Assembly (NCBI GenBank): GCA_012959465.1 | Contig: DUDC01000072.1 | Coordinates: forward strand, 1-34,198 | Length of the DNA: 34,198 nt | Direction: 5' to 3' | From: Planctomycetaceae bacterium | GTDB taxonomy: Bacteria; Planctomycetota; Planctomycetia; Pirellulales; Pirellulaceae | Shown here: in pieces, positions 8,195-16,882 of the stretch | Numbering within the stretch: the first letter of the stretch is position 1 | Layout of the letters: every line of letters begins with the position of its first letter | Notes under the pieces: model-generated | Seen by the model: the letters and a program-made list of their open reading frames with translations, nothing else | Told to the model about the DNA's origin: nothing | Database searches by the model: none | Translations under genes and position numbers: made by a program

Positions 8195-10593
8195 TGTTAT
8201 TTTTAAGACGACTCTGGGCAACGGGAAATGGATGTTGGCGGCTGTCATCGCCCATTTTCGTGCTGATCGTTCTTTCCACAGCCATCTGCCAGGCACAGAA
8301 GGCGCCAGAGGTAGGATACGTATTTCCCCCGGTGCTTCGTGCCGGCGCAACCCAATCGGTGCAGTTTGGAGGGTACGATTGGCCGAGCGACTCGCAGCTG
8401 CGACTATTCGACGATTCACTGACTGTGCGGTCGCTGGGCGATTTGGGGCCTTTTATCATTCCGCCACCACCGTATTGGTTTGGCCCGAAGGGCAGGTCAA
8501 CCGCGTTCCCCATTCCGAGGGAGTTTCCGGCAGAGATTGATGTCCCAGTTTCGGCGCCGAGTGGTTTGACCCACTGGCAGATATCGAATGCCAACGGTCT
8601 GTCAGCGACCGCCGTATTCGCGATAAGCCACGAACCAGAAATGGTCGAAGAACGCGACCGCGATTTTCCAATTCAGATTCCATCGCTACCAATGGGTGTC
8701 TCTGGCCGTTTGCAACGGATTGCCGAACGTGACCGATACGAGTTCACTCCGTCCGACAACGGAGTCATGACCGTAACATGGAGGGCGAGAGAGTTCGGCG
8801 CCAATTTCAACGGCTGTTTGCAAGTCTTGGATTCGGCAGGAGAGACGATCGCAGATGCTGCCGACACCGACGGAACCGATGGTAGTGTGACAATTTCGGT
8901 GCGAGGTGGCGAACGATATCAGGCGATTTTCTTTGACGCCGAGTACCGCGGCAATCAGGCCTATGTGTATCACCTTCAATTCTCGCATGGTCCGGCGATT
9001 GTATTGCGGATCCCAGTGGCGAGCGATGAGATCGATAGCTCCGGGGATCAACAGTGTTTCGTTACGCGATTAGAAAGAGGACCTGACGGTGACAATCAAT
9101 GGTCATCGCGGATCGAACCACATGCGGCCGACAAGGTCGAACAAATGCTCCCGATAGCATTTCGGGAAGCGAAGCTAGTCGTTGGGTCGAGTGAAGCAGA
9201 CGAGATCGACTTGGGAAAGACAATGTTCTGGACTCAAACATTGTCGCAGGAATCGCAGGTCGTCGCGACATGGAAGGCGAAGGCGGAACAAGAGTACCGA
9301 GTGGCGTTGCTTTGCCAGTCGTTGCTGCGACTATCGATGGAACGAGCCATGGACTTAGAATTGGTCGTGGTCGACGAAAATGGTAAGGAAGTGTTTCGGC
9401 AGGACGATGGTTCGTATTCCGTGGACCCGGAAGGGACGTTCCGAGTGGCGACCGATGGCGTGTACCAAATGCGGGCAAAGGTCCTATCCGGTCAGTGGGG
9501 GAAGCTGCACTCGATCTGTGTGGCAACGATCAAATGCCTCGAGCCAGGTTTTTCTTTAGAGGTGCCCCAGATCACGACAATACCCGTTGGTGGAAAATCG
9601 GTGATCAGTGTTAAAGTGAATCGTTTTGGCGGGTTTGCCGAATCGATCTCGTTGACGGTCAGCGGTTTGCCAGCTGGGGTGACTTTGGCGATGCCGGTGG
9701 ATGTGCCTGCTAAGGCGAAGACAGCCAAACTGGAACTTGTTAGCGAGAAAGGCCACGCCGTGCAGGTCACGAATGGGGCGATCACAGGATCGGCAGAAAA
9801 GGATGGCGTAACGTGGGAAGTTAACGCGACAGCTGAGCTTGTCGGAGACTTGGTTCGAAAAGTGCGCACGGAGCATTTGTCGTTTGCCACCACCCTGGCG
9901 GCACCAGTCAAGGTGCAACTGATCGATAAGAACCGACAACGCGCCGTACATCGAGGAACAACTTATGCTGCGGAGTTCGTGGTCAAGCGGGATGAAGGTT
10001 ATTCAGGCGAGGTGCTCCTGCAAATGGCGGCCCGCCAGGGCCGTCACCGACAGGGGATCACGGCACCAACGGTCCACGTGCCGGGTGACAAGTCGTCCGT
10101 GTTCTTTCCCTGTGTCATGCCAGAGTGGCTGGAAACCGACAGGACGACAAGAATGGCGGTCATGGGAGTCGCGCTGGTGGAAGATGTCGACGGCACGATT
10201 CGGGGAATTCTAACACCGGCCGATGCGCGGATCACGATGATTTTGGAGGGTGCCCTGTTAAAGGTGGCACACGATGCCACGGTCGAAACGTCCGTTCCGG
10301 GAAAAGTCTGGAAACTGCCATTCCAAATCGCAAGAGCTTCCAAGCTTGCCGGTCCAGTGGCGGTTGATCTTGTCATCCCGGAGCCACTTGCTGGGTTCGT
10401 AGCGTGTAACACTGTCAAAGTCCCTGCAGGAGAGGAACTGGGACAATTGAATATCCTCACGCGGACGGGAGGTCCGATGTGGGGGCAGTGGACACTTCAA
10501 CTTAAAGCAACCGTCCGTCAGTCCGACGGTTGGCCGGTCGAATCAGTCGTGGACGTTCAAGTCAATTTTGGACCAGGTCCCAGCGGTGAATGA
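8194..10593 (+). CDS. Large exported protein with PPC-like and Ig-like beta domains, third gene of the DUF1549-DUF1501 operon
   Basis: About 799 residues with an N-terminal signal (SPIFVLIVLSTAICQAQ) and no further membrane segment. The sequence looks all-beta. Around residues 165-250, RDRYEFTPSDNGVMTVTWRA and GGERYQAIFFDAEY resemble pre-peptidase C-terminal (PPC)-type domains. Later repeats of the form ISLTVSGLPAGVTL look like Ig-like/NEW3-type domains. No catalytic motif was recognised. ATG at 8194 forms a TGATG overlap with the DUF1501 stop and is preferred over the overlapping GTG at 8191. Such proteins often accompany DUF1549/DUF1501 pairs, which suggests a structural or binding role at the cell surface; that is inference. 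Confidence 0.75.
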   Translation: MLFLRRLWATGNGCWRLSSPIFVLIVLSTAICQAQKAPEVGYVFPPVLRAGATQSVQFGGYDWPSDSQLRLFDDSLTVRSLGDLGPFIIPPPPYWFGPKGRSTAFPIPREFPAEIDVPVSAPSGLTHWQISNANGLSATAVFAISHEPEMVEERDRDFPIQIPSLPMGVSGRLQRIAERDRYEFTPSDNGVMTVTWRAREFGANFNGCLQVLDSAGETIADAADTDGTDGSVTISVRGGERYQAIFFDAEYRGNQAYVYHLQFSHGPAIVLRIPVASDEIDSSGDQQCFVTRLERGPDGDNQWSSRIEPHAADKVEQMLPIAFREAKLVVGSSEADEIDLGKTMFWTQTLSQESQVVATWKAKAEQEYRVALLCQSLLRLSMERAMDLELVVVDENGKEVFRQDDGSYSVDPEGTFRVATDGVYQMRAKVLSGQWGKLHSICVATIKCLEPGFSLEVPQITTIPVGGKSVISVKVNRFGGFAESISLTVSGLPAGVTLAMPVDVPAKAKTAKLELVSEKGHAVQVTNGAITGSAEKDGVTWEVNATAELVGDLVRKVRTEHLSFATTLAAPVKVQLIDKNRQRAVHRGTTYAAEFVVKRDEGYSGEVLLQMAARQGRHRQGITAPTVHVPGDKSSVFFPCVMPEWLETDRTTRMAVMGVALVEDVDGTIRGILTPADARITMILEGALLKVAHDATVETSVPGKVWKLPFQIARASKLAGPVAVDLVIPEPLAGFVACNTVKVPAGEELGQLNILTRTGGPMWGQWTLQLKATVRQSDGWPVESVVDVQVNFGPGPSGE

Positions 10594-10668
10594 TTGCGAT
10601 GACTGCTTGTGAACCACAACAAAGAGATCGTCGAATCGTACTAACACCTCAAGACGTGCGTGATTTTC

Positions 10669-11271
10669 ATGTCGACCCGTGACCGAGAACGCTGGAACGA
10701 GAAGTATGCAAGCGTCGAACTCCATCGGATCGTGGAACCTGATGACTGGCTGGTCGAAGCCCTGCAAGTAATCGAGACGACAACAACCACATCCAATCGA
10801 AGAGCGCTGGATGTCGCCTGTGGACTCGGCCACAACGCGGTCTGGCTCGCACGGCAGGGCTGGACGACGGATGGTGTCGACATTTCAACGACGGGTTTGG
10901 AACGAGCACGGCAGTCAGCCGCCGCGAATGGCGTTCATGTCGGCTGGACAGAAGCAGATCTCGACAACTGGAGTCCGCGGCCGAACGAGTATGACGTGGT
11001 CATCGTGTTTCGGTTTCTTGACCGACAAACGGTGCCTCGAGTGGTGCAAACCGCGCTACGCCCAATGGGTTGGCTCGTGTACGAGACGTTTTCTTCAGCC
11101 CAGTGCAAGCGGCCGGACAATCACATCAGGAACCCTGACTTCACACTGGCCGAAGGTGAGTTTTCGACGTTTTTCCCTCAGTTTGACGTCGTCGCTCAAC
11201 GGGAAGATGTGCTAGCCGACCGAACCGTCGAGCGGTTCTTGGGTCGACTTAGGGCCAGTGGAAAGGCTTGA
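10669..11271 (+). CDS. Class I SAM-dependent methyltransferase, TehB-like
   Basis: A 200-residue cytoplasmic protein. RWNEKYAS at the N terminus and the SAM-binding motif LDVACGLGHNAVWLARQG (about residues 47-64) followed by VDIS mark a class I methyltransferase. YDVVIVFRFLDR corresponds to motif IV. The size and the RWxEKY opening are like TehB/tellurite-resistance-type small methyltransferases, but the acceptor cannot be read from sequence. ATG at 10669 is preferred to GTG at 10660, which would add three residues; neither has a strong SD. It follows the large exported protein by 75 bp on the same strand and may not belong to that operon. Confidence 0.85.
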   Translation: MSTRDRERWNEKYASVELHRIVEPDDWLVEALQVIETTTTTSNRRALDVACGLGHNAVWLARQGWTTDGVDISTTGLERARQSAAANGVHVGWTEADLDNWSPRPNEYDVVIVFRFLDRQTVPRVVQTALRPMGWLVYETFSSAQCKRPDNHIRNPDFTLAEGEFSTFFPQFDVVAQREDVLADRTVERFLGRLRASGKA

Positions 11272-11301
11272 GTCTCAATCTTGTCGAAGTGCGCCGCCGT
11301 T

Positions 11302-11567
11302 TCAATGCATCTCAGCGGTCGGACACGTGCGAAGCCATGTCCCATGCCTGAGGCTCATGCGAATCTCGTCGGCAGAGATGTTATCCGGGAAGTAGGCGCC
11401 ACCGATCTTGGCATTGCGAATGGAGATGCCGGATAGATCAAGGTGCCTTAGATCACACCCGCGTAAATCGGCGTCTCGCTGTAGTCGATCTTGTCACGTC
11501 CGGCGACAGCCTTGTGAAAAGCGTTGACATCGCCCACACGCAGCATTCTGAATGCCGGGTCGTCCAT
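11302..11567 (-). pseudogene. Frameshifted pentapeptide-repeat protein gene
   Basis: Reading the minus strand, one frame from ATG at 11567 (or 11546) gives MLRVGDVNAFHKAVAGRDKIDYS. At about 11476 the coding sense jumps to another frame, which reads DADLRGCDLRHLDLSGISIR and then IGGAYFPDNISADEIRMSLRHGT, ending at TGA 11304-11302. The second half is a pentapeptide-repeat segment (A(D/N)LxG type). Dropping two bases (11476-11477) joins the halves into a plausible single protein of about 80-87 aa. The second frame has a stop just upstream and no good start of its own, so two real genes are unlikely. A sequencing error, a recent inactivating mutation or programmed frameshifting would all fit. No SD is obvious at either start. 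Confidence 0.6.
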
Positions 11568-11880
11568 AAAAATTGGTTCGACCACGGTCGTTTTACTCGT
11601 TCGTACGTATGGAAACGGTGTGACACAACTCTCGACGAAGGGGCCCAAGAGGGTGCCATAGTAAGCATACGGCACGGTTGGGTTGTTCTCGGAGCCGGGT
11701 AATGAGGGTTGCGCCAATTGGCGCATTCAGAAGCGTTGCTTTCCCGCGATCGGAAACTGCTTCCAACCGATGACACGATCATCATCAAGTTGAACATGAA
11801 CGTGGGTGTTTCCGTGCTTTCGACGTGGTAGCATGAGCGACCTAGTCCTCGTTTCATTCTATCGATAACGGGTTTGATCG
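11568..11880. other. Gene-poor stretch upstream of the SGNH hydrolase
   Basis: No convincing gene is present. On the minus strand the frame of the pentapeptide gene stays open up to ATG 11726, directly preceded by a TGA. Upstream of that is a 35-codon open frame (11834-11727, beginning MLPRRKHG). Neither shows a family signature or SD. These could be decayed coding sequence belonging to the frameshifted neighbour. The rest is probably the promoter region of the hydrolase gene at 11881; no clear promoter was found. Confidence 0.4.
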
Positions 11881-13755
11881 ATGAACCGTTTCAGAATCTG
11901 CCTACGTTTGATCCTCGCATCCGTTTTCGTCTGGTTGACGGCCGATGCCCGTTCGATTGCGGAACAGATCGATCGCCCGCTCGCCGCCAGCTCGTCGAGT
12001 GTGACGATTGTCACTCTCGGCGATTCGATAACGAAGGGTGTGCGCAGCGGTGTGACAGCAGAGCAAGTTTTTGGGTCGCTCGTTGAATCGCAGTTACGAG
12101 AGAGCGGACGTTCGGTACGAGTGATCAATGTTGGCATCGGTGGTGAACGAACTGACCAGGCGCTGAGGCGACTTGATCGAATTCTAGACCTGAAACCGGA
12201 CATCGTCACAGTGATGTACGGGACGAACGACAGCTATGTTGACAAGGGAAAAAGCCAGAGCCGAATAACGCTCGATGCCTATCGCAGCAATCTAAAAAAG
12301 TTAGTCAGTGAGCTGTTGCGGCGTGGTATTCAGCCGGTACTAATGACCGAACCGCGATGGGCCGATGATGCGGGTACCAACGGGTTGGGCGAGAATCCCA
12401 ATGTCCGCTTGGATCCCTATGTCGTTGCTTGCCGCGAGACTGCTCATGAATGGCGAGTACCGCTAGTCGACAATTTTGCGAAATGGACGGAGTCTCGTGA
12501 CAAGGAAGTTAATTTGCGCGACTGGACAACGGACGGCTGCCACCCCAATCCGACTGGTCATCGGGAGATCGCTGCGGCGATGTTGCCGGTGATAGAACAG
12601 GCGCTCGGTGTTGAGTTGAAGACACGGAGTAAACTGCTTGCCGGTCATCAGATCCGAGTCGTCTGTTTCGGTGACAGTGTGACTGGAGTGTACTACCACA
12701 CGGGAAGCCGCCGTGCTTATACCGACATGTTGGGAATTGCACTTCGTCGTATTTCTCCTCGTGCAACGGTGCAAATGATTAATGCTGGAATAAGCGGTCA
12801 CACAACGGTGAATGCCCTGGAACGCATTGACCGCGATGTGCTTAGCCACAAACCGGATCTTGTCACTGTCATGTTTGGACTCAATGATATGACTCGAGTT
12901 CCGCTCGATCAGTACAAGTTGAACCTGACAGAGATCGTAACAAGATGCCGAGTCGCCGGCTGTGAGGTGATGCTGGCGACTCCTAATAACGTGGTCAGCA
13001 CGTCTGGCCGGCCCACGGAGAAATTGATTCAGTATTGCGACGTCGTTCGTGAGGTAGGTCGCGAACTGACTGTGCCAGTTTGCGATAGTTACCGAGAATT
13101 CGACGCGATTCGAACACATGATCGATTCGGCTGGCGACTAATGATGAGTGACGAGATTCATCCGAACATGGCTGGGCACAAGCAGTTGGCAATGGCGTTC
13201 GCCCGAACGATCACCGGGCAGCGAGTATCGCTCGACGATGTACCTCCAATGAGACCAGCGATCGGCGAAACGCTAGCTCGCCTCCGTGACGGTAAACCGG
13301 TTAGGGTGCTGGCAATGCCACCATTCGACGAACTCATTGAACCGGCGATCCGCAAGATCTACCCGGACGCCAAGATCATCGTCGAACCGTGGCCCGTGGG
13401 CGAGTTTTCACTTGCAAAGATTGAGTTGAGTGCGCGACAAATGGTACGCCGAATCAAACCCCATCTTGTCGTGATCGCCATTCCTGCATCCGCCACGGCG
13501 ATGGACGACAAGTCGTTTGTCCATTCCTACGCCTGGACCATGAATTGGTCGCTTAATTTCGCGCCGCCGACGTGGGACTGTGTAGTGGTTCACCCATCTG
13601 TCGTCGAACCCATGACAAAAAACGGCGAGCGTTATGATCTCATTCGTCGCCTTGTCCAAGCCCAGGACTTGACGCTTATCGACCGCCCAATTGACAACGC
13701 GACCAATGTGTCGCGTTTGTTTGACGAGTGGCTGCGCAGAGAAGTGAAATATTAG
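11881..13755 (+). CDS. Exported protein with two tandem SGNH/GDSL hydrolase domains and a degenerate third module
   Basis: A 624-residue protein with a signal peptide (LRLILASVFVWLTADA). Domain 1 (about 40-245) has GDSIT with nucleophile S49, the oxyanion block INVGIGGERT, GTND (114-117) and the D218-x-x-H221 dyad in DGCHPN. Domain 2 (about 256-445) has GDSVT with S266, INAGISGHTT, GLND (333-336) and D424-x-x-H427 in DEIHPN. Both catalytic sets look complete. The last 155 residues (VRVLAMPPFDELI ... HLVVIAIPA ... DCVVVHPS) have the same alternating beta/alpha texture but lack GDS and the D-x-x-H dyad. SGNH enzymes are esterases, lipases or carbohydrate deacetylases; substrate is unknown. Two active domains in one chain is unusual. 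Confidence 0.88.
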   Translation: MNRFRICLRLILASVFVWLTADARSIAEQIDRPLAASSSSVTIVTLGDSITKGVRSGVTAEQVFGSLVESQLRESGRSVRVINVGIGGERTDQALRRLDRILDLKPDIVTVMYGTNDSYVDKGKSQSRITLDAYRSNLKKLVSELLRRGIQPVLMTEPRWADDAGTNGLGENPNVRLDPYVVACRETAHEWRVPLVDNFAKWTESRDKEVNLRDWTTDGCHPNPTGHREIAAAMLPVIEQALGVELKTRSKLLAGHQIRVVCFGDSVTGVYYHTGSRRAYTDMLGIALRRISPRATVQMINAGISGHTTVNALERIDRDVLSHKPDLVTVMFGLNDMTRVPLDQYKLNLTEIVTRCRVAGCEVMLATPNNVVSTSGRPTEKLIQYCDVVREVGRELTVPVCDSYREFDAIRTHDRFGWRLMMSDEIHPNMAGHKQLAMAFARTITGQRVSLDDVPPMRPAIGETLARLRDGKPVRVLAMPPFDELIEPAIRKIYPDAKIIVEPWPVGEFSLAKIELSARQMVRRIKPHLVVIAIPASATAMDDKSFVHSYAWTMNWSLNFAPPTWDCVVVHPSVVEPMTKNGERYDLIRRLVQAQDLTLIDRPIDNATNVSRLFDEWLRREVKY

Positions 13756-13784
13756 CCGCAGTGCGATAGAGAAAGCGTCGGAAA

Positions 13785-13805
13785 CCCGAGGCTAGCACCT
13801 TCGGC
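13785..13805. terminator. Hairpin between convergent genes
   Basis: In the 64-bp convergent gap, CCCGAGG and CCTTCGG flank a short GCTAGCA-type loop and pair with one bulged base. On the minus strand it is followed by GGGTTTCC after the transporter gene. It could end transcription from both sides. There is no long T-run, so the assignment is moderate. Confidence 0.4.
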
Positions 13806-13819
13806 TCAGCAACGCGCAC

Positions 13820-15613
13820 TTACCAGAACACCACGAAACTTAGCACGACTCCGATCGCGATCACGAGGCCGCCCAGAATGGCGGGAAGGAAACGCATTGT
13901 AGGTTCTCGCAAGGGAGCCAGTTGTGCCGCTTCCTGTTGGCTGTCGCGGAGCCAACCGCCGCCTTCCTCGAATCGTAGTTCGCCGCGAGGTTCCCAACCG
14001 TTTCGCAACGAGACGATGATCATGGCTCCCGATGTTATCAACATGCTGAAGACCGTCGAAGCCGACTCGTTAATCATCGCGATGGGGAGCACTGCTATGC
14101 CAAAATGCTCGGCTGCCCATGGTGCGAGCAGTCGCCAGGCTCCGTAGAGAACACCGCACAGCAATCCAACCGTTCCGGCTTTTCGGTGCACTCTCGTAAA
14201 AGCGCCCATCAGGTAAACGGTAAGCAGCGGTACGACGAAGGCGCTCACCAGATTCAGATAGAACATCAGCATGCCGGCTTCTAGCAGAAACGGTACATAG
14301 AGAAACGACACGCCGATAATCATCGGAGTCAGCCATTGACCAACCCACAGGTAATGGCGGTCGTCGCGGTCTCGGACGAGGAATCGAGCGTAAACGTCAC
14401 GTGTTAGCAGCGATGAAAGCGTCGATCCGATCGAGTCGTACGTCGAAAACGCGGCAGCCAGAACGCCGGCGACGACCAAGCCTTTTAGGCCCACACCGGT
14501 AAAGTCCCGAACGAGAATCGGGTAGATGACATCCGCTGTTGTCTTCAGCGAGTCGTCGACCGGCAAAAGGTGTAACTCGGGGTACAACGCTCGGCCCATT
14601 ACGCCCATCATCAGATTGAAGAAGGTCACTGCGAGCATGATTGAGCCGGCGACAACGACCGACATCTTTAGATCCCATTTGCTACGCGATCCCAACAGCC
14701 GCATCGATTGAGTGTGATTGACCACCGAATAGGCCATGCCGGCGATCAGAAACTGGATACAGAACAACCATGCCGGCGTTCGGTTTTTGATCACACCTTC
14801 CTTTTCGCGGTGCTCGCCGCCGAGTAACAACCGATTGGCGACCTCTTTCGGTGATAGGTTTTCGACCCCTTCCGTTTCGATTCGTTCATGACCGACATGC
14901 AACATCTGCGCGGGCAGGTCGGGGTCGTGCTTGGCCAGCTTTTCTTTAATCCCGGACCAACCACCGACAGCCGACCAAACCAGCACAAACAAGACGACGG
15001 ACGCAATCAGCATGACAACCGACTGCAGGGCATCGGTTACAGCTACCGATCGCAGGCCACCCCATGCCGTGTAGATCGTAGCTAGCACAGCTATCGATGC
15101 CACAACCCACCACGCGCCTTCTTTCCAATCAAACACGATCGAAACGGTCAAATAGATCGTTGTTGCAATGATGCCTAGGACTAGTGTGCGGTATTGGACC
15201 TGAACTAACGCGCTGATCAAGCGGGTCGTCGGGCCGAATCGGGCCTCCAAGTATTCTGCGTTGGTGTACATCCCGGCGTTGTACATTGGCAGCACGATGA
15301 AGTGAGCCGCCACAACCCAGCCGACGACCGTTCCGACCCAGTTCGTAACGAAATAACTTAGCCCTAAGTTGTAGGTACCACCGGAATCGGCTACGAGGTC
15401 GCTGGAGTCAATTGCTGTGGCATAGAGTGACAGACCTACGATCCACCACGGTAGGCGGCGACCAGCAAGAAACCAGTCCGAGGCGGACTTCGTCTCACGT
15501 CCGAGAAACAGCCCGTAGACGATGATCGCTCCGTTGAGCAACACGACCAAGGTCCAGTCGAATGCTGTCAAGAGTGAGCTCCAATTCCAGTTCAAGCAAT
15601 CAAGCGACTGCAT
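13820..15613 (-). CDS. Sodium:solute symporter (SSS family)
   Basis: A 597-residue integral membrane protein with about 13-14 hydrophobic segments. The N-terminal block SASDWFLAGRRLPWWIVGLSLYAT followed by SSDLVADSGGTYNLGLSY is typical of SSS transporters (SGLT-like). So are the internal GGLRSVAVTDALQ and the AAFSTYDSIGSTLSSLLTRDVY segment, with the conserved Ser/Thr region of the sodium site. A soluble loop of about 60 residues (about 230-290) sits between helices. It begins four bases after the enolase-superfamily gene stop, so the two are cotranscribed. It probably imports the substrate of the upstream catabolic enzymes with sodium; the substrate (an amino acid, hydroxyproline-like compound or sugar acid) cannot be read from sequence. 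Confidence 0.9.
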   Translation of the reverse strand: MQSLDCLNWNWSSLLTAFDWTLVVLLNGAIIVYGLFLGRETKSASDWFLAGRRLPWWIVGLSLYATAIDSSDLVADSGGTYNLGLSYFVTNWVGTVVGWVVAAHFIVLPMYNAGMYTNAEYLEARFGPTTRLISALVQVQYRTLVLGIIATTIYLTVSIVFDWKEGAWWVVASIAVLATIYTAWGGLRSVAVTDALQSVVMLIASVVLFVLVWSAVGGWSGIKEKLAKHDPDLPAQMLHVGHERIETEGVENLSPKEVANRLLLGGEHREKEGVIKNRTPAWLFCIQFLIAGMAYSVVNHTQSMRLLGSRSKWDLKMSVVVAGSIMLAVTFFNLMMGVMGRALYPELHLLPVDDSLKTTADVIYPILVRDFTGVGLKGLVVAGVLAAAFSTYDSIGSTLSSLLTRDVYARFLVRDRDDRHYLWVGQWLTPMIIGVSFLYVPFLLEAGMLMFYLNLVSAFVVPLLTVYLMGAFTRVHRKAGTVGLLCGVLYGAWRLLAPWAAEHFGIAVLPIAMINESASTVFSMLITSGAMIIVSLRNGWEPRGELRFEEGGGWLRDSQQEAAQLAPLREPTMRFLPAILGGLVIAIGVVLSFVVFW

Positions 15614-15617
15614 ACAT

Positions 15618-16736
15618 TCACATTGATTCGGCCACCAGGTACTTGGCCACCACCTCTTCGTTCAAAGTGACACCGAGTCCCGGGCCATCCGGGACTTGAA
15701 TCCAACCGTCCTTCGCCTGGACGGTTTCACATGTTAACTCACGGCGCAACGGAGAGTCTTCCACACAATCCTCGAACAAGAACGCGTCGCGGCAAGTGCT
15801 CAGCCATTGGGCGCTGGCGGCGACCGTGATCGGCGTGGTGTAGCAATGGTTACAGAGTTGTCCACCAATCTCTTCCACGCGTGATCGGATATACGTGGCG
15901 TCGGTAAAACCGTTGCGTGCCAGGTCCACCTGGTAGACATCCAGTGCGTGGCGATCGATTAGTTGCCGAAAAGACTCTCGCCCGCATTCGCCTTCGCCCG
16001 CCGCGATTGGAACGGGTGACCGGTCGCGAAGCCACACATAACCATCGACATCGGCCTGTCTCAGTGGTTCTTCGAGCCATGCGATGTTGAAATCGGAGAA
16101 CGACTGTGCACGTCTCAACGCCGTCCGAGCGTCCCAAACGCAGCCCGCGTCAATGAGCAGTGTGGCGTCGCCAGCACCCTCTCGAGCCCCTTTCACAAGA
16201 TCGATGTCGATGTCTTCGCTCAATCCCATCGGTTCCCAACCAAATTTTATCGCCCGGTAGCCCGCGCTGATCCAATGGCGGGCGATGTCGGCCGTTTCTT
16301 GGCCATCACGACCGAACAAGATCGACGCGTACGCGGGAATTCGGTCATGCTGTTTGCCACCGAGTAATCGATGAATTGGCTCACCAAAGTGCTTTCCCTT
16401 CAAATCCCAAAGCGCCATATCGACAGCAGCCATGGCTGCGATTCCAACCGATGTGCGACCGAAGTACATCGTGCGATCATACATTTTTTGCCACAACCGC
16501 TCGGTTTCTAGCGGATTCTCGCCAATCAGGATTCTCCGCAGGCCGCAGGCGATATTGTGACTGAATGGCGCGTCGACGATTGCCTTGACCACTTCTGGCG
16601 ACGCGTCAGCCTCGCCAATCCCCTCCAAGCCGTCATCCGTGCGAACACGCACCAATACGGCATCCTGGCTGCTCGCGGTTTTTTCTTCGATTGACGGAAT
16701 CCGCAGTATTTGGCAAACAACTTGCGCGATTTTCAT
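15618..16736 (-). CDS. Enolase-superfamily enzyme, mandelate racemase subgroup
   Basis: A 372-residue protein with the N-terminal capping domain and (beta/alpha)7-beta barrel of the mandelate racemase/muconate-lactonizing family. Active-site candidates: K164 in AIKFGWEP (general base), metal ligands D196 (LLIDAG), E222 (WLEEPL) and E248 (AAGEGE), and the D271...H297 pair (QVDLARNG, CNHCYT). The Lys plus Asp-His arrangement is of the mandelate racemase subgroup (acid-sugar dehydratases and racemases), not the Lys/Lys type of dipeptide or hydroxyproline-betaine epimerases. It sits between the flavoprotein and the transporter on one strand; 146 bp separate it from the flavoprotein stop, so it may have its own promoter. 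The reaction is unknown; context suggests a hydroxylated carboxylate. Confidence 0.87.
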   Translation of the reverse strand: MKIAQVVCQILRIPSIEEKTASSQDAVLVRVRTDDGLEGIGEADASPEVVKAIVDAPFSHNIACGLRRILIGENPLETERLWQKMYDRTMYFGRTSVGIAAMAAVDMALWDLKGKHFGEPIHRLLGGKQHDRIPAYASILFGRDGQETADIARHWISAGYRAIKFGWEPMGLSEDIDIDLVKGAREGAGDATLLIDAGCVWDARTALRRAQSFSDFNIAWLEEPLRQADVDGYVWLRDRSPVPIAAGEGECGRESFRQLIDRHALDVYQVDLARNGFTDATYIRSRVEEIGGQLCNHCYTTPITVAASAQWLSTCRDAFLFEDCVEDSPLRRELTCETVQAKDGWIQVPDGPGLGVTLNEEVVAKYLVAESM

Positions 16737-16824
16737 GATGGTGCCGTATTCGGTTAGGGAATGACGACAATCTACAAGTGACCGGATAGAAGGTCAACGA
16801 TTTTACGAGTGGCTTTGGGCACTA

Positions 16825-16862
16825 GTCTCGGGTTTGCAAGACGAGACACTGGCGGGCCAGTG
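16825..16862 (-). terminator. Two adjacent hairpins after the flavoprotein gene
   Basis: GTCTCG (16825-16830) pairs with CGAGAC (16842-16847). CACTGGC (16847-16853) pairs with GCCAGTG (16856-16862) almost without a loop. They lie in the 146-bp gap just downstream of the flavoprotein stop and upstream of the enolase-family gene. No T-run follows, so they may be a weak terminator, an attenuator or an mRNA-stability element within the cluster. Confidence 0.45.
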
Positions 16863-16882
16863 CCACACATTGCTTGGCCGGG

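Noticed and set aside
12463..13119. 218-codon minus-strand open frame opposite the SGNH hydrolase
   Set aside because: Shadow of a gene whose plus-strand frame has two complete catalytic motif sets.
15618..16736. Hydroxyproline-betaine 2-epimerase identity for the enolase-family protein
   Set aside because: That enzyme type uses a Lys on each side of the active site; here the second side has an Asp-His pair, as in the mandelate racemase subgroup.
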